From Alistipes sp. (GTDB lineage: Bacteria; Bacteroidota; Bacteroidia; Bacteroidales; Rikenellaceae): a stretch of 64,000 nucleotides of DNA. Positions 29,435 to 37,764 of the stretch are shown piece by piece. The translations under genes were made by a program, and so were the position numbers. The DNA lies in NCBI GenBank assembly GCA_017938765.1, contig JAGBAX010000003.1, positions 1 to 64,000 on the forward strand. The letters are read 5' to 3'. Within the stretch, counting starts at the first letter, position 1. Each line of letters starts with the position of its first letter. The notes below the pieces were generated by a model. That model did no database searches. It was not told where the DNA came from and saw nothing but the letters and a program-made list of their open reading frames with translations.

Positions 29435-29460
29435 ACAAAAAAAGGCGAGTTGCCCCGCCT
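29435..29460 (-). terminator. Minus-strand terminator after the 29487 ORF
   Basis: AGGCG (29443-29447) pairs with CGCCT (29456-29460); on the minus strand a run of T residues follows (29443-29435). It supports transcription of the small ORF at 29487-29696. Confidence 0.5.
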
Positions 29461-29486
29461 TGAATGTTTTCACAACGGAATAATCC

Positions 29487-29696
29487 TTATTGTGATTTGC
29501 TTTGTGTTTTAATAATCTGTACTACGAAATTAAGGAAAAACCACCCAAGAGCTATCGCGGTTTCGCGGGGGTTACTCTCTACATCTAAGCTCGGCAAAAA
29601 ATGTAGTATTCTGGGGTTCCATACGAAGGTAAATACAATCCAAGGTTTGTCATCTTTGGCTATACCGAATCCACATTTTATAATATCATTCAACAT
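29487..29696 (-). CDS. Small uncharacterised protein
   Basis: 69 residues from ATG 29696 (the frame is open for 46 more codons upstream, but that part runs through a hairpin and looks non-coding). Sequence pattern KDDKPWIVFTFVWNPRILHFLP then NPRETAIALGWFFLNFVVQI has the conserved-looking aromatic clusters of a real small protein. No domain recognised, no signal peptide. A minus-strand terminator follows. A strong hairpin at 29798-29840 lies upstream. Confidence 0.5.
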   Translation of the reverse strand: MLNDIIKCGFGIAKDDKPWIVFTFVWNPRILHFLPSLDVESNPRETAIALGWFFLNFVVQIIKTQSKSQ

Positions 29697-29797
29697 AATA
29701 TATGATTTATGCGCATATATCTTCGCTATTGAGAATTTGCTTTTTGGAATGTTTGTGCTATATTTGCAAATGAAACGCTGGCTGTAGCGTTGAGAAG

Positions 29798-29845
29798 ACT
29801 CTCGTGGTGGGGCATGCACAGCCCGGAAATCCACGAGAGTTTTTT
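29798..29845. other. Strong hairpin downstream of the sugar kinase gene
   Basis: ACTCTCGTGG (29798-29807) pairs with CCACGAGAGT (29831-29840), with an inner GGGC/GCCC helix and T-run on the plus strand. On the minus strand it sits between the kinase stop and the 29696 ORF, so it could be a 3' end or a leader structure. Confidence 0.6.
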
Positions 29846-29856
29846 CGTTTCATCCC

Positions 29857-30936
29857 TTACTTTGCCAGGTTGTGGATGATTTGTCTCATAGCCGTGTACT
29901 GGCTCTCCATGCTTGTCAGGAGGCGGTATTGGGCGTGGGTGCGGACAAGGTTATGGTCGGCAGAGGTGATTTTATAGTATTTATCGCCGTCGATATAGTC
30001 CATCAAAAAGCGAAGCACCTGCTCGTATGTAATATAGAGAGCCGAGAAGGCGAGCCAATCAACTTCTGACTCAGTAAGGCTCTCTTTACGCTCGGAGAGG
30101 TAGCCCTCGGCGTAGGCGCGGAAGATATCAATATCCATACCCACTCTACTCAAGTCACGATCATCCTCAGCGCCTGTATTTGTGTATGAGCGGATAGCGT
30201 CGCCAAAATCATTAAGCGAGGTGGAGCTCATAACAGTATCAAGGTCAATAGCGCAGAGTACCTCGTCGGTATCTGCATCAAAGAGGATATTGCTCAGCTT
30301 AGTATCGTTATGTGTTACGCGCGTAGGGATTGTTCCATCCTCAACAAGGCTCCAAAACTCAAGCATCTGCTCGCGGCGAGACTCTATCCAGCCAATCTCG
30401 GTCTTAAGTTCTGCCACACGGCCTGCTGCATCAGCTGCCACAGAGGCATCCCACTGCTCAAAGCGGTGGCGGATATTATGAAAGCCCTTGATAGTCTCAT
30501 GCAATGGAGCGGTAAAGTCCGACAGCTGGCTCTGGAAGCGGCCTATACCCACGCCACCCTGATAGGCAAGAGCAAGGCTATCTGCCCTATCGTAACTCTT
30601 TGAGCGCGGGATAAAGAGGCAGGCAGCCCAGAAGTTACCATCTACCTCGGCATAGAGTCGTCCATCGCGTGCAGGAGTAATAGTGAGCGTCTGGCGCAGT
30701 GGGTCGGCAACCTTACGCTTGATATGCGCCGTAACGGCGGCGATATTCTCCATCATCGCTGGCACATTGGGAAAGATGTTGTGATTTTTGCGCTGTAGGA
30801 TATAGTTTGGATAACTTCCAGCGGTTGTCACAACATATGTATCGTTAATAAATCCCTCGCCAAGAGGTGCAATGCTCTCAATTTCGCCCTCAAAGGCAAA
30901 CAAAGAGGCTATCTGAAACAGTTTCTCGTTATTCAT
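29857..30936 (-). CDS. Phosphotransferase, probable N-acetylhexosamine-type sugar kinase
   Basis: 359 residues of the aminoglycoside-phosphotransferase/choline-kinase fold: LGEGFINDTYVV nucleotide loop, catalytic loop VTHNDTKLSNILFD with HND near 213, and metal-binding CAIDLDTVMSS. This group includes N-acetylhexosamine 1-kinases, which make HexNAc-1-phosphate; the nucleotidyltransferase at 2957-3874 could use such a product. The substrate is inferred. The start overlaps the upstream CBM9-like gene by 8 bp, giving an ung, CBM9-like, kinase operon. Confidence 0.8.
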   Translation of the reverse strand: MNNEKLFQIASLFAFEGEIESIAPLGEGFINDTYVVTTAGSYPNYILQRKNHNIFPNVPAMMENIAAVTAHIKRKVADPLRQTLTITPARDGRLYAEVDGNFWAACLFIPRSKSYDRADSLALAYQGGVGIGRFQSQLSDFTAPLHETIKGFHNIRHRFEQWDASVAADAAGRVAELKTEIGWIESRREQMLEFWSLVEDGTIPTRVTHNDTKLSNILFDADTDEVLCAIDLDTVMSSTSLNDFGDAIRSYTNTGAEDDRDLSRVGMDIDIFRAYAEGYLSERKESLTESEVDWLAFSALYITYEQVLRFLMDYIDGDKYYKITSADHNLVRTHAQYRLLTSMESQYTAMRQIIHNLAK

Positions 30937-31576
30937 ATTTGGCTATTAGTGTACCGAAAAATTCGGGACAGTGAAAGTTTGGTTTATCAAGTGTTATAGG
31001 TGACCAGCTAAGGTAGTGCGGCTGGAGTAGGTTGTCGCCACACTTATATATATTTACAGAGAGAGACTCAGGCATAGACTCCACGCCAAGCAGAGTGAAA
31101 GGTATAACCTCGCCTGCCCACCAGCTATTCTGATGGCGAATATCTACTGGAGCGTTATCAAAACTACCATGTCTGACTATCTGCATAAGCAAATCATCAC
31201 TAAAGTGCACAGCATCGGTGCGCGAGAGTCGCTTGGCTGCAAGAAGACTCTTTATGGCGTTCATCTCAAAGTTAAAGTACCCCTCGCCCACTGGGTTAGC
31301 AATAAACAGCTCCACACAACTATCCTCCCACACGCGGCCATTATCCGCCATCTCTACGGCGCAAGTGTGGCTCTCGGTAACCTCAAAAAGGATGGCTATA
31401 GCACTCTTGCTATATGCCATATATGCCGTAACAGTTGGGGTGTATGGATACTCCGACTGCCAATTACAGCAAGCGACATCAAGGCGGACACCTTTTTGGG
31501 ACATAGTTGTTCTAAATGTCGCGCTATCAAGGCTCTCCAACGCCTCAACAAATGGGATAAATGCACTACTACTCAT
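30929..31576 (-). CDS. CBM9-like domain protein
   Basis: 215 residues without an obvious signal peptide. It matches the carbohydrate-binding-module-9-like pattern: AYSKSAIAILFEVTESHT, WEDSCVELFI, GYFNFEMNAIKSLLAAKR, a WWAGEVIPFTLLG strand, and a C-terminal GDNLLQPHYLSWSPI then KPNFHCPEFFG. In Bacteroidota such proteins often stand alone and their ligand is rarely known. Position between ung and a hexosamine-type kinase suggests a sugar link, but its cytoplasmic or exported location is uncertain. Confidence 0.75.
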   Translation of the reverse strand: MSSSAFIPFVEALESLDSATFRTTMSQKGVRLDVACCNWQSEYPYTPTVTAYMAYSKSAIAILFEVTESHTCAVEMADNGRVWEDSCVELFIANPVGEGYFNFEMNAIKSLLAAKRLSRTDAVHFSDDLLMQIVRHGSFDNAPVDIRHQNSWWAGEVIPFTLLGVESMPESLSVNIYKCGDNLLQPHYLSWSPITLDKPNFHCPEFFGTLIAKYE

Positions 31577-31577
31577 A

Positions 31578-32240
31578 TTACCAAACTATTTGTTCACGAC
31601 CGACTCTTGCCAGATAGTCATTTGCCTTTGAGAAGTGGCGGCAACCGAAAAATCCGCGATATGACGAGAGTGGCGATGGGTGTACACTCTTTAGAATAAG
31701 GTTGTTATTTGGGTCTGCTATAGCACCCTTACGCTGTGCGTAACTTCCCCAGAGCATATAGACAACGCCCTGCTTACGAGTAGCGATAGCACGAACAACA
31801 GCATCTGTAAACTGCTCCCAGCCACGACCCGCATGTGAGGCTGCTTGATGAGCCCTTACAGTGAGCACAGCATTGAGCAGAAGTACACCCTGCTCTGCCC
31901 AGCGGTCAAGGTTTCCGCTTGTGGGGATAGGTGCGCCCGTATCAGCATTTACCTCCTTAAAGATATTCTGCAATGATGGCGGAAATGGCACACCCTCGCC
32001 AACAGAGAAGCAGAGTCCATTTGCCTGACCCACACCGTGATAGGGGTCTTGACCGATAATTACCACCTTCAACTTCTCAAAGGGGCACTTATCAAAGGCG
32101 CGGAAGATATCCCTTCCCTTTGGGAAGACCTCTCCTGCGGCATACTCTGCGCGCACAAACTCTACAAGTTCCGTAAAGTAGGGCTTACTAAACTCTTCGC
32201 TCAGAATCTCTTTCCAATCTTGGGCTATGCGTACATCCAT
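31578..32240 (-). CDS. ung: Uracil-DNA glycosylase, family 1
   Basis: Removes uracil from DNA to start base-excision repair. 220 residues with the water-activating loop GQDPYHG (catalytic Asp65), FPPSLQNIFKE, LLLNAVLTVRAHQAASHAGRGWE, and the Leu-intercalation loop HPSPLSSYRGFFGCRHFS. Length is typical. One base separates its stop from the next ATG, so ung leads a three-gene operon. Promoter at 32262-32293. Confidence 0.97.
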   Translation of the reverse strand: MDVRIAQDWKEILSEEFSKPYFTELVEFVRAEYAAGEVFPKGRDIFRAFDKCPFEKLKVVIIGQDPYHGVGQANGLCFSVGEGVPFPPSLQNIFKEVNADTGAPIPTSGNLDRWAEQGVLLLNAVLTVRAHQAASHAGRGWEQFTDAVVRAIATRKQGVVYMLWGSYAQRKGAIADPNNNLILKSVHPSPLSSYRGFFGCRHFSKANDYLARVGREQIVW

Positions 32241-32261
32241 AAATTTTAATAAATTATACCA

Positions 32262-32293
32262 CGAAGTTAGTAAGATTTTTTTCGCAAATCAAC
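32262..32293 (-). promoter_or_regulatory. ung: ung promoter
   Basis: Minus-strand GTTG (32293-32290), 20 nt, TAACTTCG (32269-32262), one mismatch in each box. It diverges from the deoD promoter. Confidence 0.5.
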
Positions 32294-32302
32294 TTTTTTT
32301 CG

Positions 32303-32310
32303 TAAATTTG
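32303..32310 (+). promoter_or_regulatory. deoD: deoD promoter -7 box
   Basis: TAAATTTG, a full TAnnTTTG match, 27 bp before the deoD ATG. The region 19-20 nt upstream reads TTTC, a weak upstream box. Confidence 0.55.
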
Positions 32311-32337
32311 TCTGTGAAAATTTAACCAACTAATATT

Positions 32338-33042
32338 ATGACACCTACACCTCATATTGGAGCAAAGGCTGGCGAGATTGCCGAGAAGGTTATTATGGCT
32401 GGCGATCCCCTGCGTGCCAAGTTTATGGCAGAGCGTTATCTTGAGAATCCGACTCTTGTAAATCAAGTACGCGGAATGTATTGCTACACAGGAACTTACA
32501 AAGGTAAGCGAGTATCTGTGATGGGTCACGGAATGGGTATCTCGTCTATCGGCATCTACACTTTTGAGTTATACAACTTCTACGGCGTTAAGCGCATTAT
32601 CCGCACAGGCTCTGCGGGCGCATACCATCCAGACCTGCATATTGGAGATATTGTTATTGCGCAGGGTGCGTGTGACAACTCAAACTTTGCAGCGCAGTTC
32701 CGCCTTCCTGGCACATTTGCACCTATTGCCGACTTTAACCTGCTTCGTGCAGCGGTAGAGAAGGCTGAAAGCATGGGCATAAACTTCCGCGTGGGTAATA
32801 TTTTGGCAAGCGAAATCTTCTACAACGACGACCCAGAGGCGTGGAAGAGTTGGCAGAAGATGGGCGTGCTGGCCGTTGAGATGGAGGCTTCAGCGCTCTA
32901 TATGAACGCAGCAAGAAGTGGCAACGAGGCACTCTGCATCTGTACAATATCTGACTCGCTCGTCACTCACGAGGAGACCACTGCAGAACAGCGCGAGAAG
33001 ACCTTTACAGATATGATGGAGATTGCCTTTGAGATTATCTAA
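32338..33042 (+). CDS. deoD: Purine-nucleoside phosphorylase
   Basis: Phosphorolysis of purine (deoxy)nucleosides to base plus (deoxy)ribose 1-phosphate. 234 residues of the hexameric trimeric-hexameric NP-I family: TPHIGAKAGEIAEKVIMAGDPLRAKF, GHGMGISSIGIY, RTGSAGAYH, and MEASALYMNAA with the ribose-contacting Glu. DSLVTHEETTAEQRE carries the catalytic-type Asp/Arg segment. The next gene, an exported S1/P1-type nuclease, starts 6 bp after the stop, suggesting a nucleic-acid scavenging unit. Confidence 0.95.
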   Translation: MTPTPHIGAKAGEIAEKVIMAGDPLRAKFMAERYLENPTLVNQVRGMYCYTGTYKGKRVSVMGHGMGISSIGIYTFELYNFYGVKRIIRTGSAGAYHPDLHIGDIVIAQGACDNSNFAAQFRLPGTFAPIADFNLLRAAVEKAESMGINFRVGNILASEIFYNDDPEAWKSWQKMGVLAVEMEASALYMNAARSGNEALCICTISDSLVTHEETTAEQREKTFTDMMEIAFEII

Positions 33043-33048
33043 GAGCCG

Positions 33049-33834
33049 ATGAGAAGAGTACTTTTAACACTTTGCGCACTTGCTATCTGCACAACAGCGT
33101 TTGCATGGGGTCGCTTAGGGCATGAGATTGCCATAGCCGTAGCACAGCGACACCTTACCGAGCGCGCAAAGGCAAATATTGCAAAGTATATCGACTACGA
33201 CCTTAAAAAGGATGCAGTATGGATGGATGAGCACCGCCGAGACGAGCCGATAGCCTATACTACTCACTATCACGTCTTTGCGTGTGACAAAAATCTGCGC
33301 TATGACCCAAACTACCGCCTTGCAGAGGGTGGCGATGTGGTCTATGCGCTTGCTCTGTCTGAGTACAACCTTGGCAGTGAGAACTACAAGAATCTTACCG
33401 ACAGCGCAGCCATTTTTAACATCCGAATGCTGATTCACTTTATGGGCGATATGCACTGCCCTGTCCACACACATATTGAGGGTGTGAAGACCATCTGGAA
33501 GTGCAAGCTCAATGGCAAGGAGTGGGTTAAGTTCCACCCTATTTACGACAAGATTCCGATGATGATTTACGGCAAGAAGGCTGACCCAGATGCCGTTGCT
33601 GCAAAGATAGACAACATCAAAAAGAGCGAGATTAAGCGCGTTGTTAAGGGAGATATTGTAGACTGGGCTTGCGATGCGGCAGCAGTAAGCGCAGAGATTT
33701 ACAAAATTAACCCTATAGGCGCCTACGACCTTGACCCAAAAACTATTGAAAAGTCTCAGCCGATAGTAGAGCGTCAGCTTCGCAATGCCGGGTATCGTCT
33801 TGCCGCCAAACTAAACGAATATTTTGACAACTAA
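33049..33834 (+). CDS. Exported S1/P1-type zinc nuclease (copy 1)
   Basis: Predicted single-strand nuclease/3'-nucleotidase of the S1/P1 family. 261 residues; signal peptide ends TTAFA so the mature protein starts with Trp20, whose amino group is a zinc ligand in this family. Further ligand segments: WGRLGHE, TTHYHVF, and HFMGDMHCPVHTH. It would act in the periplasm or outside. Lies 6 bp after deoD and is followed by a paralogue at 33848, so the three genes may together turn extracellular nucleic acid into bases. Confidence 0.88.
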   Translation: MRRVLLTLCALAICTTAFAWGRLGHEIAIAVAQRHLTERAKANIAKYIDYDLKKDAVWMDEHRRDEPIAYTTHYHVFACDKNLRYDPNYRLAEGGDVVYALALSEYNLGSENYKNLTDSAAIFNIRMLIHFMGDMHCPVHTHIEGVKTIWKCKLNGKEWVKFHPIYDKIPMMIYGKKADPDAVAAKIDNIKKSEIKRVVKGDIVDWACDAAAVSAEIYKINPIGAYDLDPKTIEKSQPIVERQLRNAGYRLAAKLNEYFDN

Positions 33835-33847
33835 AAAACTAATAACA

Positions 33848-34621
33848 ATGAGAAAAGTAGTAACATTTGTAGCAGCTGCAGTGCTCTGCTTTCAGGCATT
33901 TGGCTGGGGTGGCGTAGGCCACCGCGTAATTGTAGAGATTGCACAGCGCAACCTTACAGAGAAGGCTAAGGAGAATATCTCCAAGTATATGGACTACGAC
34001 CTTAAGAAGGAGGCCGTATGGATGGATGTTCACCGCAATGATAAGCCTATTGCCTACACAACCTCTTGGCATGTCTATAATGTGGACGAGAAGAGTCTTT
34101 ACGACCCAAACCCACGCCTCTACAAGGGCGACTGTGTACACGCGCTTAAGGTTGCTGACTACAACCTTCGCAAGTATGAGCAGCTAACGGACAGCGCAGT
34201 AGTGTTCAATCTGCGTATGCTTCTGCACTTTGTAGGCGATTTGCACTGCCCTACACACTCATACGTTCCAGGTCCACGTTGCTTCTGGCCTTGCACACTT
34301 AATGGCAAGGAGTATAAGGCATTTCACGGTCTTTATGACAAGATGCCACAGCTGATTCACAAGGGCAAGAAGGATAATGATATTGCAGCCGAGCTTGACG
34401 TGCTGAAGAAGGGTCAGATTAAGAAGATTGTCAAGGGCGACTTGCACGACTGGGTACACCAGATTGGTAGCGACAATAAGGTTATCTACGAGTGGAATCC
34501 TCATAACACACCTGTTCTTAAGGATAACACTATTGAGCTCTCTACAGAGCTTGTAAACAAGCAGATGCAGTATGCAGGCTACCGTCTTGCATATCTTCTA
34601 AACCTATATTTCGGTAAGTAA
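33848..34621 (+). CDS. Exported S1/P1-type zinc nuclease (copy 2)
   Basis: 257 residues from ATG 33848 (eight extra codons are open upstream, overlapping the previous gene). The signal peptide ends FQAFG and the mature N-terminus is again Trp20 (WGGVGHR). Zinc-site segments TTSWHVYN and HFVGDLHCPTHSY are intact. The copy-specific loop differs: VPGRCFWPC-type in place of the IEGVKTIWKC-type in copy 1. Clear tandem duplication, about half identical by eye. A terminator follows at 34645. Confidence 0.88.
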   Translation: MRKVVTFVAAAVLCFQAFGWGGVGHRVIVEIAQRNLTEKAKENISKYMDYDLKKEAVWMDVHRNDKPIAYTTSWHVYNVDEKSLYDPNPRLYKGDCVHALKVADYNLRKYEQLTDSAVVFNLRMLLHFVGDLHCPTHSYVPGPRCFWPCTLNGKEYKAFHGLYDKMPQLIHKGKKDNDIAAELDVLKKGQIKKIVKGDLHDWVHQIGSDNKVIYEWNPHNTPVLKDNTIELSTELVNKQMQYAGYRLAYLLNLYFGK

Positions 34622-34644
34622 AAGAGCTTTTTTCTGTTGTAATT

Positions 34645-34678
34645 ATCCACCTTTGGCACTTCCGAAGGTGGATTTTTT
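34645..34678 (+). terminator. Terminator of the deoD-nuclease operon
   Basis: ATCCACCTT (34645-34653) pairs with AAGGTGGAT (34664-34672), followed by six T residues. Confidence 0.85.
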
Positions 34679-34740
34679 GTCTATTGTTGATAGAAAATCA
34701 GCGCTAAAGACTCTATAATAGTAAAAACAAATAACAAATC

Positions 34741-35238
34741 ATGGACAACGAGAATACTAAGAGTCAAGAAATTATTGACCAGAAGCGCCAATCAGACCGC
34801 TACTATCTTGAGTATGAGTTTATACCTCAATTAGTTGAGGGTATATCTTTAGGCAAACTTGCGCCAGAGATTCTTTTAGATACCGACCATTGGAAGGAGC
34901 TGATAAACAGCACGGTAGAGGAGAATTTTACTTATGACTGGGACAACCTACACTGCAGAGGCGCTAAGATAGACGATACTTATGTTATGGCTGTCTACCT
35001 CTTTCCTGCGCCAACTGTTATTCCAGAGGCTGCCTTTGGTGCGGTGCTGATAAATACCACAACTAACGAGGCGACATACTACACCCTTGAGTACTCATTG
35101 GACAACAACTGGGTATTGGGAAGTAAAAACCTCAAAGGGCACTACAACTTCGGCAGATTAGAGAATCCAGAGCTTGAGAAGTTCGTAGAGTGGGTTGTAA
35201 ACCGTACAAAGAGTAATAGCAATGAAAAATCGTGTTAA
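34741..35238 (+). CDS. Uncharacterised soluble protein
   Basis: 165 residues, acidic, no signal peptide. The N-terminal third is helical (DRYYLEYEFIPQLVEGISLGKLAPEILLD); the rest is beta-rich with YVMAVYLFPAPTVIPEAAFGAVLI and ATYYTLEYSLDNNWVLGS. Not recognised. It overlaps the next gene, a two-helix membrane protein, by 17 bp, so the two are likely coexpressed and may interact. Confidence 0.7.
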   Translation: MDNENTKSQEIIDQKRQSDRYYLEYEFIPQLVEGISLGKLAPEILLDTDHWKELINSTVEENFTYDWDNLHCRGAKIDDTYVMAVYLFPAPTVIPEAAFGAVLINTTTNEATYYTLEYSLDNNWVLGSKNLKGHYNFGRLENPELEKFVEWVVNRTKSNSNEKSC

Positions 35239-35776
35239 AATTTTTCTGTGGGTCTTCTTGATAGCATCTACCATATGTATAATGATTGCACTAATTGCTC
35301 GCTCAGGGCTTTTAACGCCTCACCACACACTGGCAAAAGACCCTAATAGCATCCTTAAGATTACAGGCATCCCCCTTCCGCACATCTGCCGCTCGGAGTC
35401 CTCAAACGCCCTGCTTCAAGATAGGCCAGAGTGGGTTGTCTATCAACACACTGCCCACTTTGCAGAGCCACTAAATAGTCTTACATACAACCAACTGGAT
35501 AGTCTGTGTAATGCGAAGAGTAATCGCTGGAGCAAAAATGCGACTGAGGCCTACTACCAATATACAGACAACGCCTGTAGCAGAGGAAAAGGCTACTCTA
35601 TCCTCTGCCAAATCTACGCCGACCACTCATATGTAGAGTACTCCGTTGATAAGAGTATGTACTACATCCCAAAACTCATCCTTGCCATGATTATGGCAAT
35701 ATCCATTACAACTATCATAACATGGGCAGCAACACTAATCTTTATACGGCTCAACGAGTGGGCCAATGCAGAGTAG
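35222..35776 (+). CDS. Small membrane protein with periplasmic-type loop
   Basis: 184 residues with one hydrophobic segment at each end (IFLWVFLIASTICIMIALIA and ILAMIMAISITTIITWAATLIFI) and a 110-residue loop between them holding several Cys. With both ends on the same side, the loop is probably extracytoplasmic. No domain recognised. Partner of the preceding gene by overlap; converges on the FAD oxidoreductase gene 10 bp away. Confidence 0.65.
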   Translation: MKNRVKIFLWVFLIASTICIMIALIARSGLLTPHHTLAKDPNSILKITGIPLPHICRSESSNALLQDRPEWVVYQHTAHFAEPLNSLTYNQLDSLCNAKSNRWSKNATEAYYQYTDNACSRGKGYSILCQIYADHSYVEYSVDKSMYYIPKLILAMIMAISITTIITWAATLIFIRLNEWANAE

Positions 35777-35786
35777 TAATTAGTTC

Positions 35787-37190
35787 TTACACTAATGCAC
35801 CCAATTCGCGGAGAGTCTTGACAAGTATTTCGGAGTCTATCTGGTGGACTGTCTGGTTGTTAGCTACACACTGCGCTGCAGCAGCACCTGCTGCCTGACC
35901 AGTTCCCATACAACTTGCCATAACTCGCAGTGAGGCAAGGGCTTGGCGGTCTGTAGATATACATCTACCTGCAACAAGCAAGTTTGGATACTCTGGTGCA
36001 ATAAGGGCGCGATATGGCACATAAGCTGGCTTGTCAAGGTCTATTCTCACCTGACTTGTACCTTTGCTTGCGTGGATATCTATCGGGTGTATTCCGCGCG
36101 AAATGCTATCCTCATATTTATACGCTGACACATACTCATCTGCCGTAACGGTATGCACACCAACGATGCGGCGCGACTCGCGAATACCAGCCTGCGGAGC
36201 CGTTGAGGCAACATAGCAATCCTTAAACTCCACAAAGTTCTCCTTCAGCAACTTTGTAAAGGTAAATATATCCTCGCGCAGCTGACACTCCACAGCCGTA
36301 AAGTTGCGGTTATCAGTAGAGTCGGCAGCACGACGAGTCATATTGACAGCCACACTTCCTTTATGCAACACATTGTTAAACCAAGGGCCTCCGAAATCAG
36401 GCATCTCAACTCCTGCAGCCTTCATCGCCAGTAGTTTCTCGCGCACTGGACGACACTGGCTTGGACCATTTATGCCGTTGTGGTACATACACTTATTGAG
36501 TAGCTCACTATCTGTATCCACACCGGAGAGGATAAAGCAGAACGACGACGGCTGCAGCTCCCCATCTGGATTTGGCTGCATAGGCACCTGCGCCATATAT
36601 GCAAGGTCGCCATCGCCCGTACAATCTATAAATGTCTTGCCCACGATAGTCTCAAGGCCATTTTTATTCTCAATTATTACCGAGTGAATGCTCTTGCCAT
36701 CCATCTGACAGCCCACCATTGCCGAGTGCATATAGAGTTCAACACCCGCCTCAAGCACCATACGCTGACAGCAGAGCTTGTAGAGCTCAATATCAAAGTC
36801 TATATTTGCCTTTGGCCACTCAATAAATGCGCCACCCATGCTCTCTAATCGCTCTACGAACTCCCAAGGGATACCGCCGATAACAAGTTCATTATTCTTT
36901 GCAAAGACGCTTATCGGCGCAACATATCCAATTGTTGCCATGCCGCCCAAAAATCCGTAACGCTCAATAAGTGCCACCTTAGCACCCTGACGAGCAGCAG
37001 TAATTGCAGCGATAAAGCCCGCAGGGCCACCACCCACCACAACCACATCGTATTGACCTACCGTAGGCGCAATTTTTCTTAGTTCCTGCTCCTCTTTGCT
37101 ATCACAAGAGAGTAGATTTGGAGCAACAGCAAGGGCTGCCAAGCCTGCAACAGCTCGCTTAAGGAATAATTTTCGTGAAATTTTCTCCAT
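35787..37190 (-). CDS. FAD-dependent oxidoreductase, exported
   Basis: 467 residues. The N-terminus SRKLFLKRAVAGLAALAVAPNLLSC combines a Tat-like RK motif with a lipobox (LLSC), so it is probably an exported lipoprotein. FAD-binding VVVGGGPAGFIAAITAARQ lies near 49, and GDGDLAYM, then RIVGVHTVTADEY and LLVAGRCIS, are further landmarks of the FAD_oxidored group. Such proteins are often found with glycan or sulfatase genes, but here the neighbours give no hint. Substrate unknown. Strong promoter at 37217-37248. Confidence 0.85.
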   Translation of the reverse strand: MEKISRKLFLKRAVAGLAALAVAPNLLSCDSKEEQELRKIAPTVGQYDVVVVGGGPAGFIAAITAARQGAKVALIERYGFLGGMATIGYVAPISVFAKNNELVIGGIPWEFVERLESMGGAFIEWPKANIDFDIELYKLCCQRMVLEAGVELYMHSAMVGCQMDGKSIHSVIIENKNGLETIVGKTFIDCTGDGDLAYMAQVPMQPNPDGELQPSSFCFILSGVDTDSELLNKCMYHNGINGPSQCRPVREKLLAMKAAGVEMPDFGGPWFNNVLHKGSVAVNMTRRAADSTDNRNFTAVECQLREDIFTFTKLLKENFVEFKDCYVASTAPQAGIRESRRIVGVHTVTADEYVSAYKYEDSISRGIHPIDIHASKGTSQVRIDLDKPAYVPYRALIAPEYPNLLVAGRCISTDRQALASLRVMASCMGTGQAAGAAAAQCVANNQTVHQIDSEILVKTLRELGALV

Positions 37191-37216
37191 AACTTTGACT
37201 GGCTATAATTTGCTAC

Positions 37217-37248
37217 CAAAGTTAGCACAAAAATATCTAATATTCAAG
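37217..37248 (-). promoter_or_regulatory. Promoter of the FAD oxidoreductase gene
   Basis: Minus-strand CTTG (37248-37245), 20 nt, TAACTTTG (37224-37217). The start would be near 37210, a leader of about 20 nt. Confidence 0.65.
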
Positions 37249-37293
37249 CAAAAATGTCTAAAATATACTATGTGCATTGAAAATGGGCAAATA

Positions 37294-37325
37294 TTTGTTA
37301 AACCGTAAATTTATTACTACCTTTG
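37294..37325 (+). promoter_or_regulatory. Promoter overlapping the start of the 37331 gene
   Basis: TTTG (37294-37297), 20 nt, TACCTTTG (37318-37325), full consensus. The ATG at 37331 comes 5 bp after the -7 box, so the mRNA would be leaderless or nearly so. Confidence 0.7.
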
Positions 37326-37330
37326 CAAGG

Positions 37331-37708
37331 ATGTTAAGGCTTGTATACATAGTGCTATTCTCGCTCTGCTCGTTTATGTTTGGGCAGGGGGCTATGGTCG
37401 TTGAAAACAACGGACAGCCAAAGCGTAAGAGTGTAGATATTGTAAACAGCCAATATGCCGTACAGTTAGAGTGTGCACATCGGTATAACAACACTGCCGA
37501 GCGCTCGCATAGCATCGTTATTCCAGCAACAACATCCTCAACGGTCGGCACTCGCGCTCGCCTTCAGCATAGGGTTGATGTTTGCGCTGAGCCGATAATT
37601 ACCGTTGGAACAAGGGTTAATTTTTCAACACATTTTTCTCTCTATCGTATTTGTTGTAAGCGTGTTATAGATTTCTATCTATACGCATTATGTTGTTTGC
37701 GATTGTGA
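37331..37708 (+). CDS. Small secreted protein of unknown function
   Basis: 125 residues from ATG 37331, which begins a signal peptide (MLRLVYIVLFSLCSFMFGQG). The frame opens 18 codons earlier, but that part overlaps the promoter. The mature part is Arg/Val/Cys-rich with VQLECAHRYNNTAERSHSIV and ends in a Cys-rich segment RICCKRVIDFYLYALCCLRL. No family recognised. The 3' part may be non-coding, since its codon use is less typical than its neighbours. Confidence 0.5.
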   Translation: MLRLVYIVLFSLCSFMFGQGAMVVENNGQPKRKSVDIVNSQYAVQLECAHRYNNTAERSHSIVIPATTSSTVGTRARLQHRVDVCAEPIITVGTRVNFSTHFSLYRICCKRVIDFYLYALCCLRL

Positions 37709-37764
37709 TTTGTTACTCCACTTTTCAGATTGACAAATTACTAATATAAACAACATATAAACCA

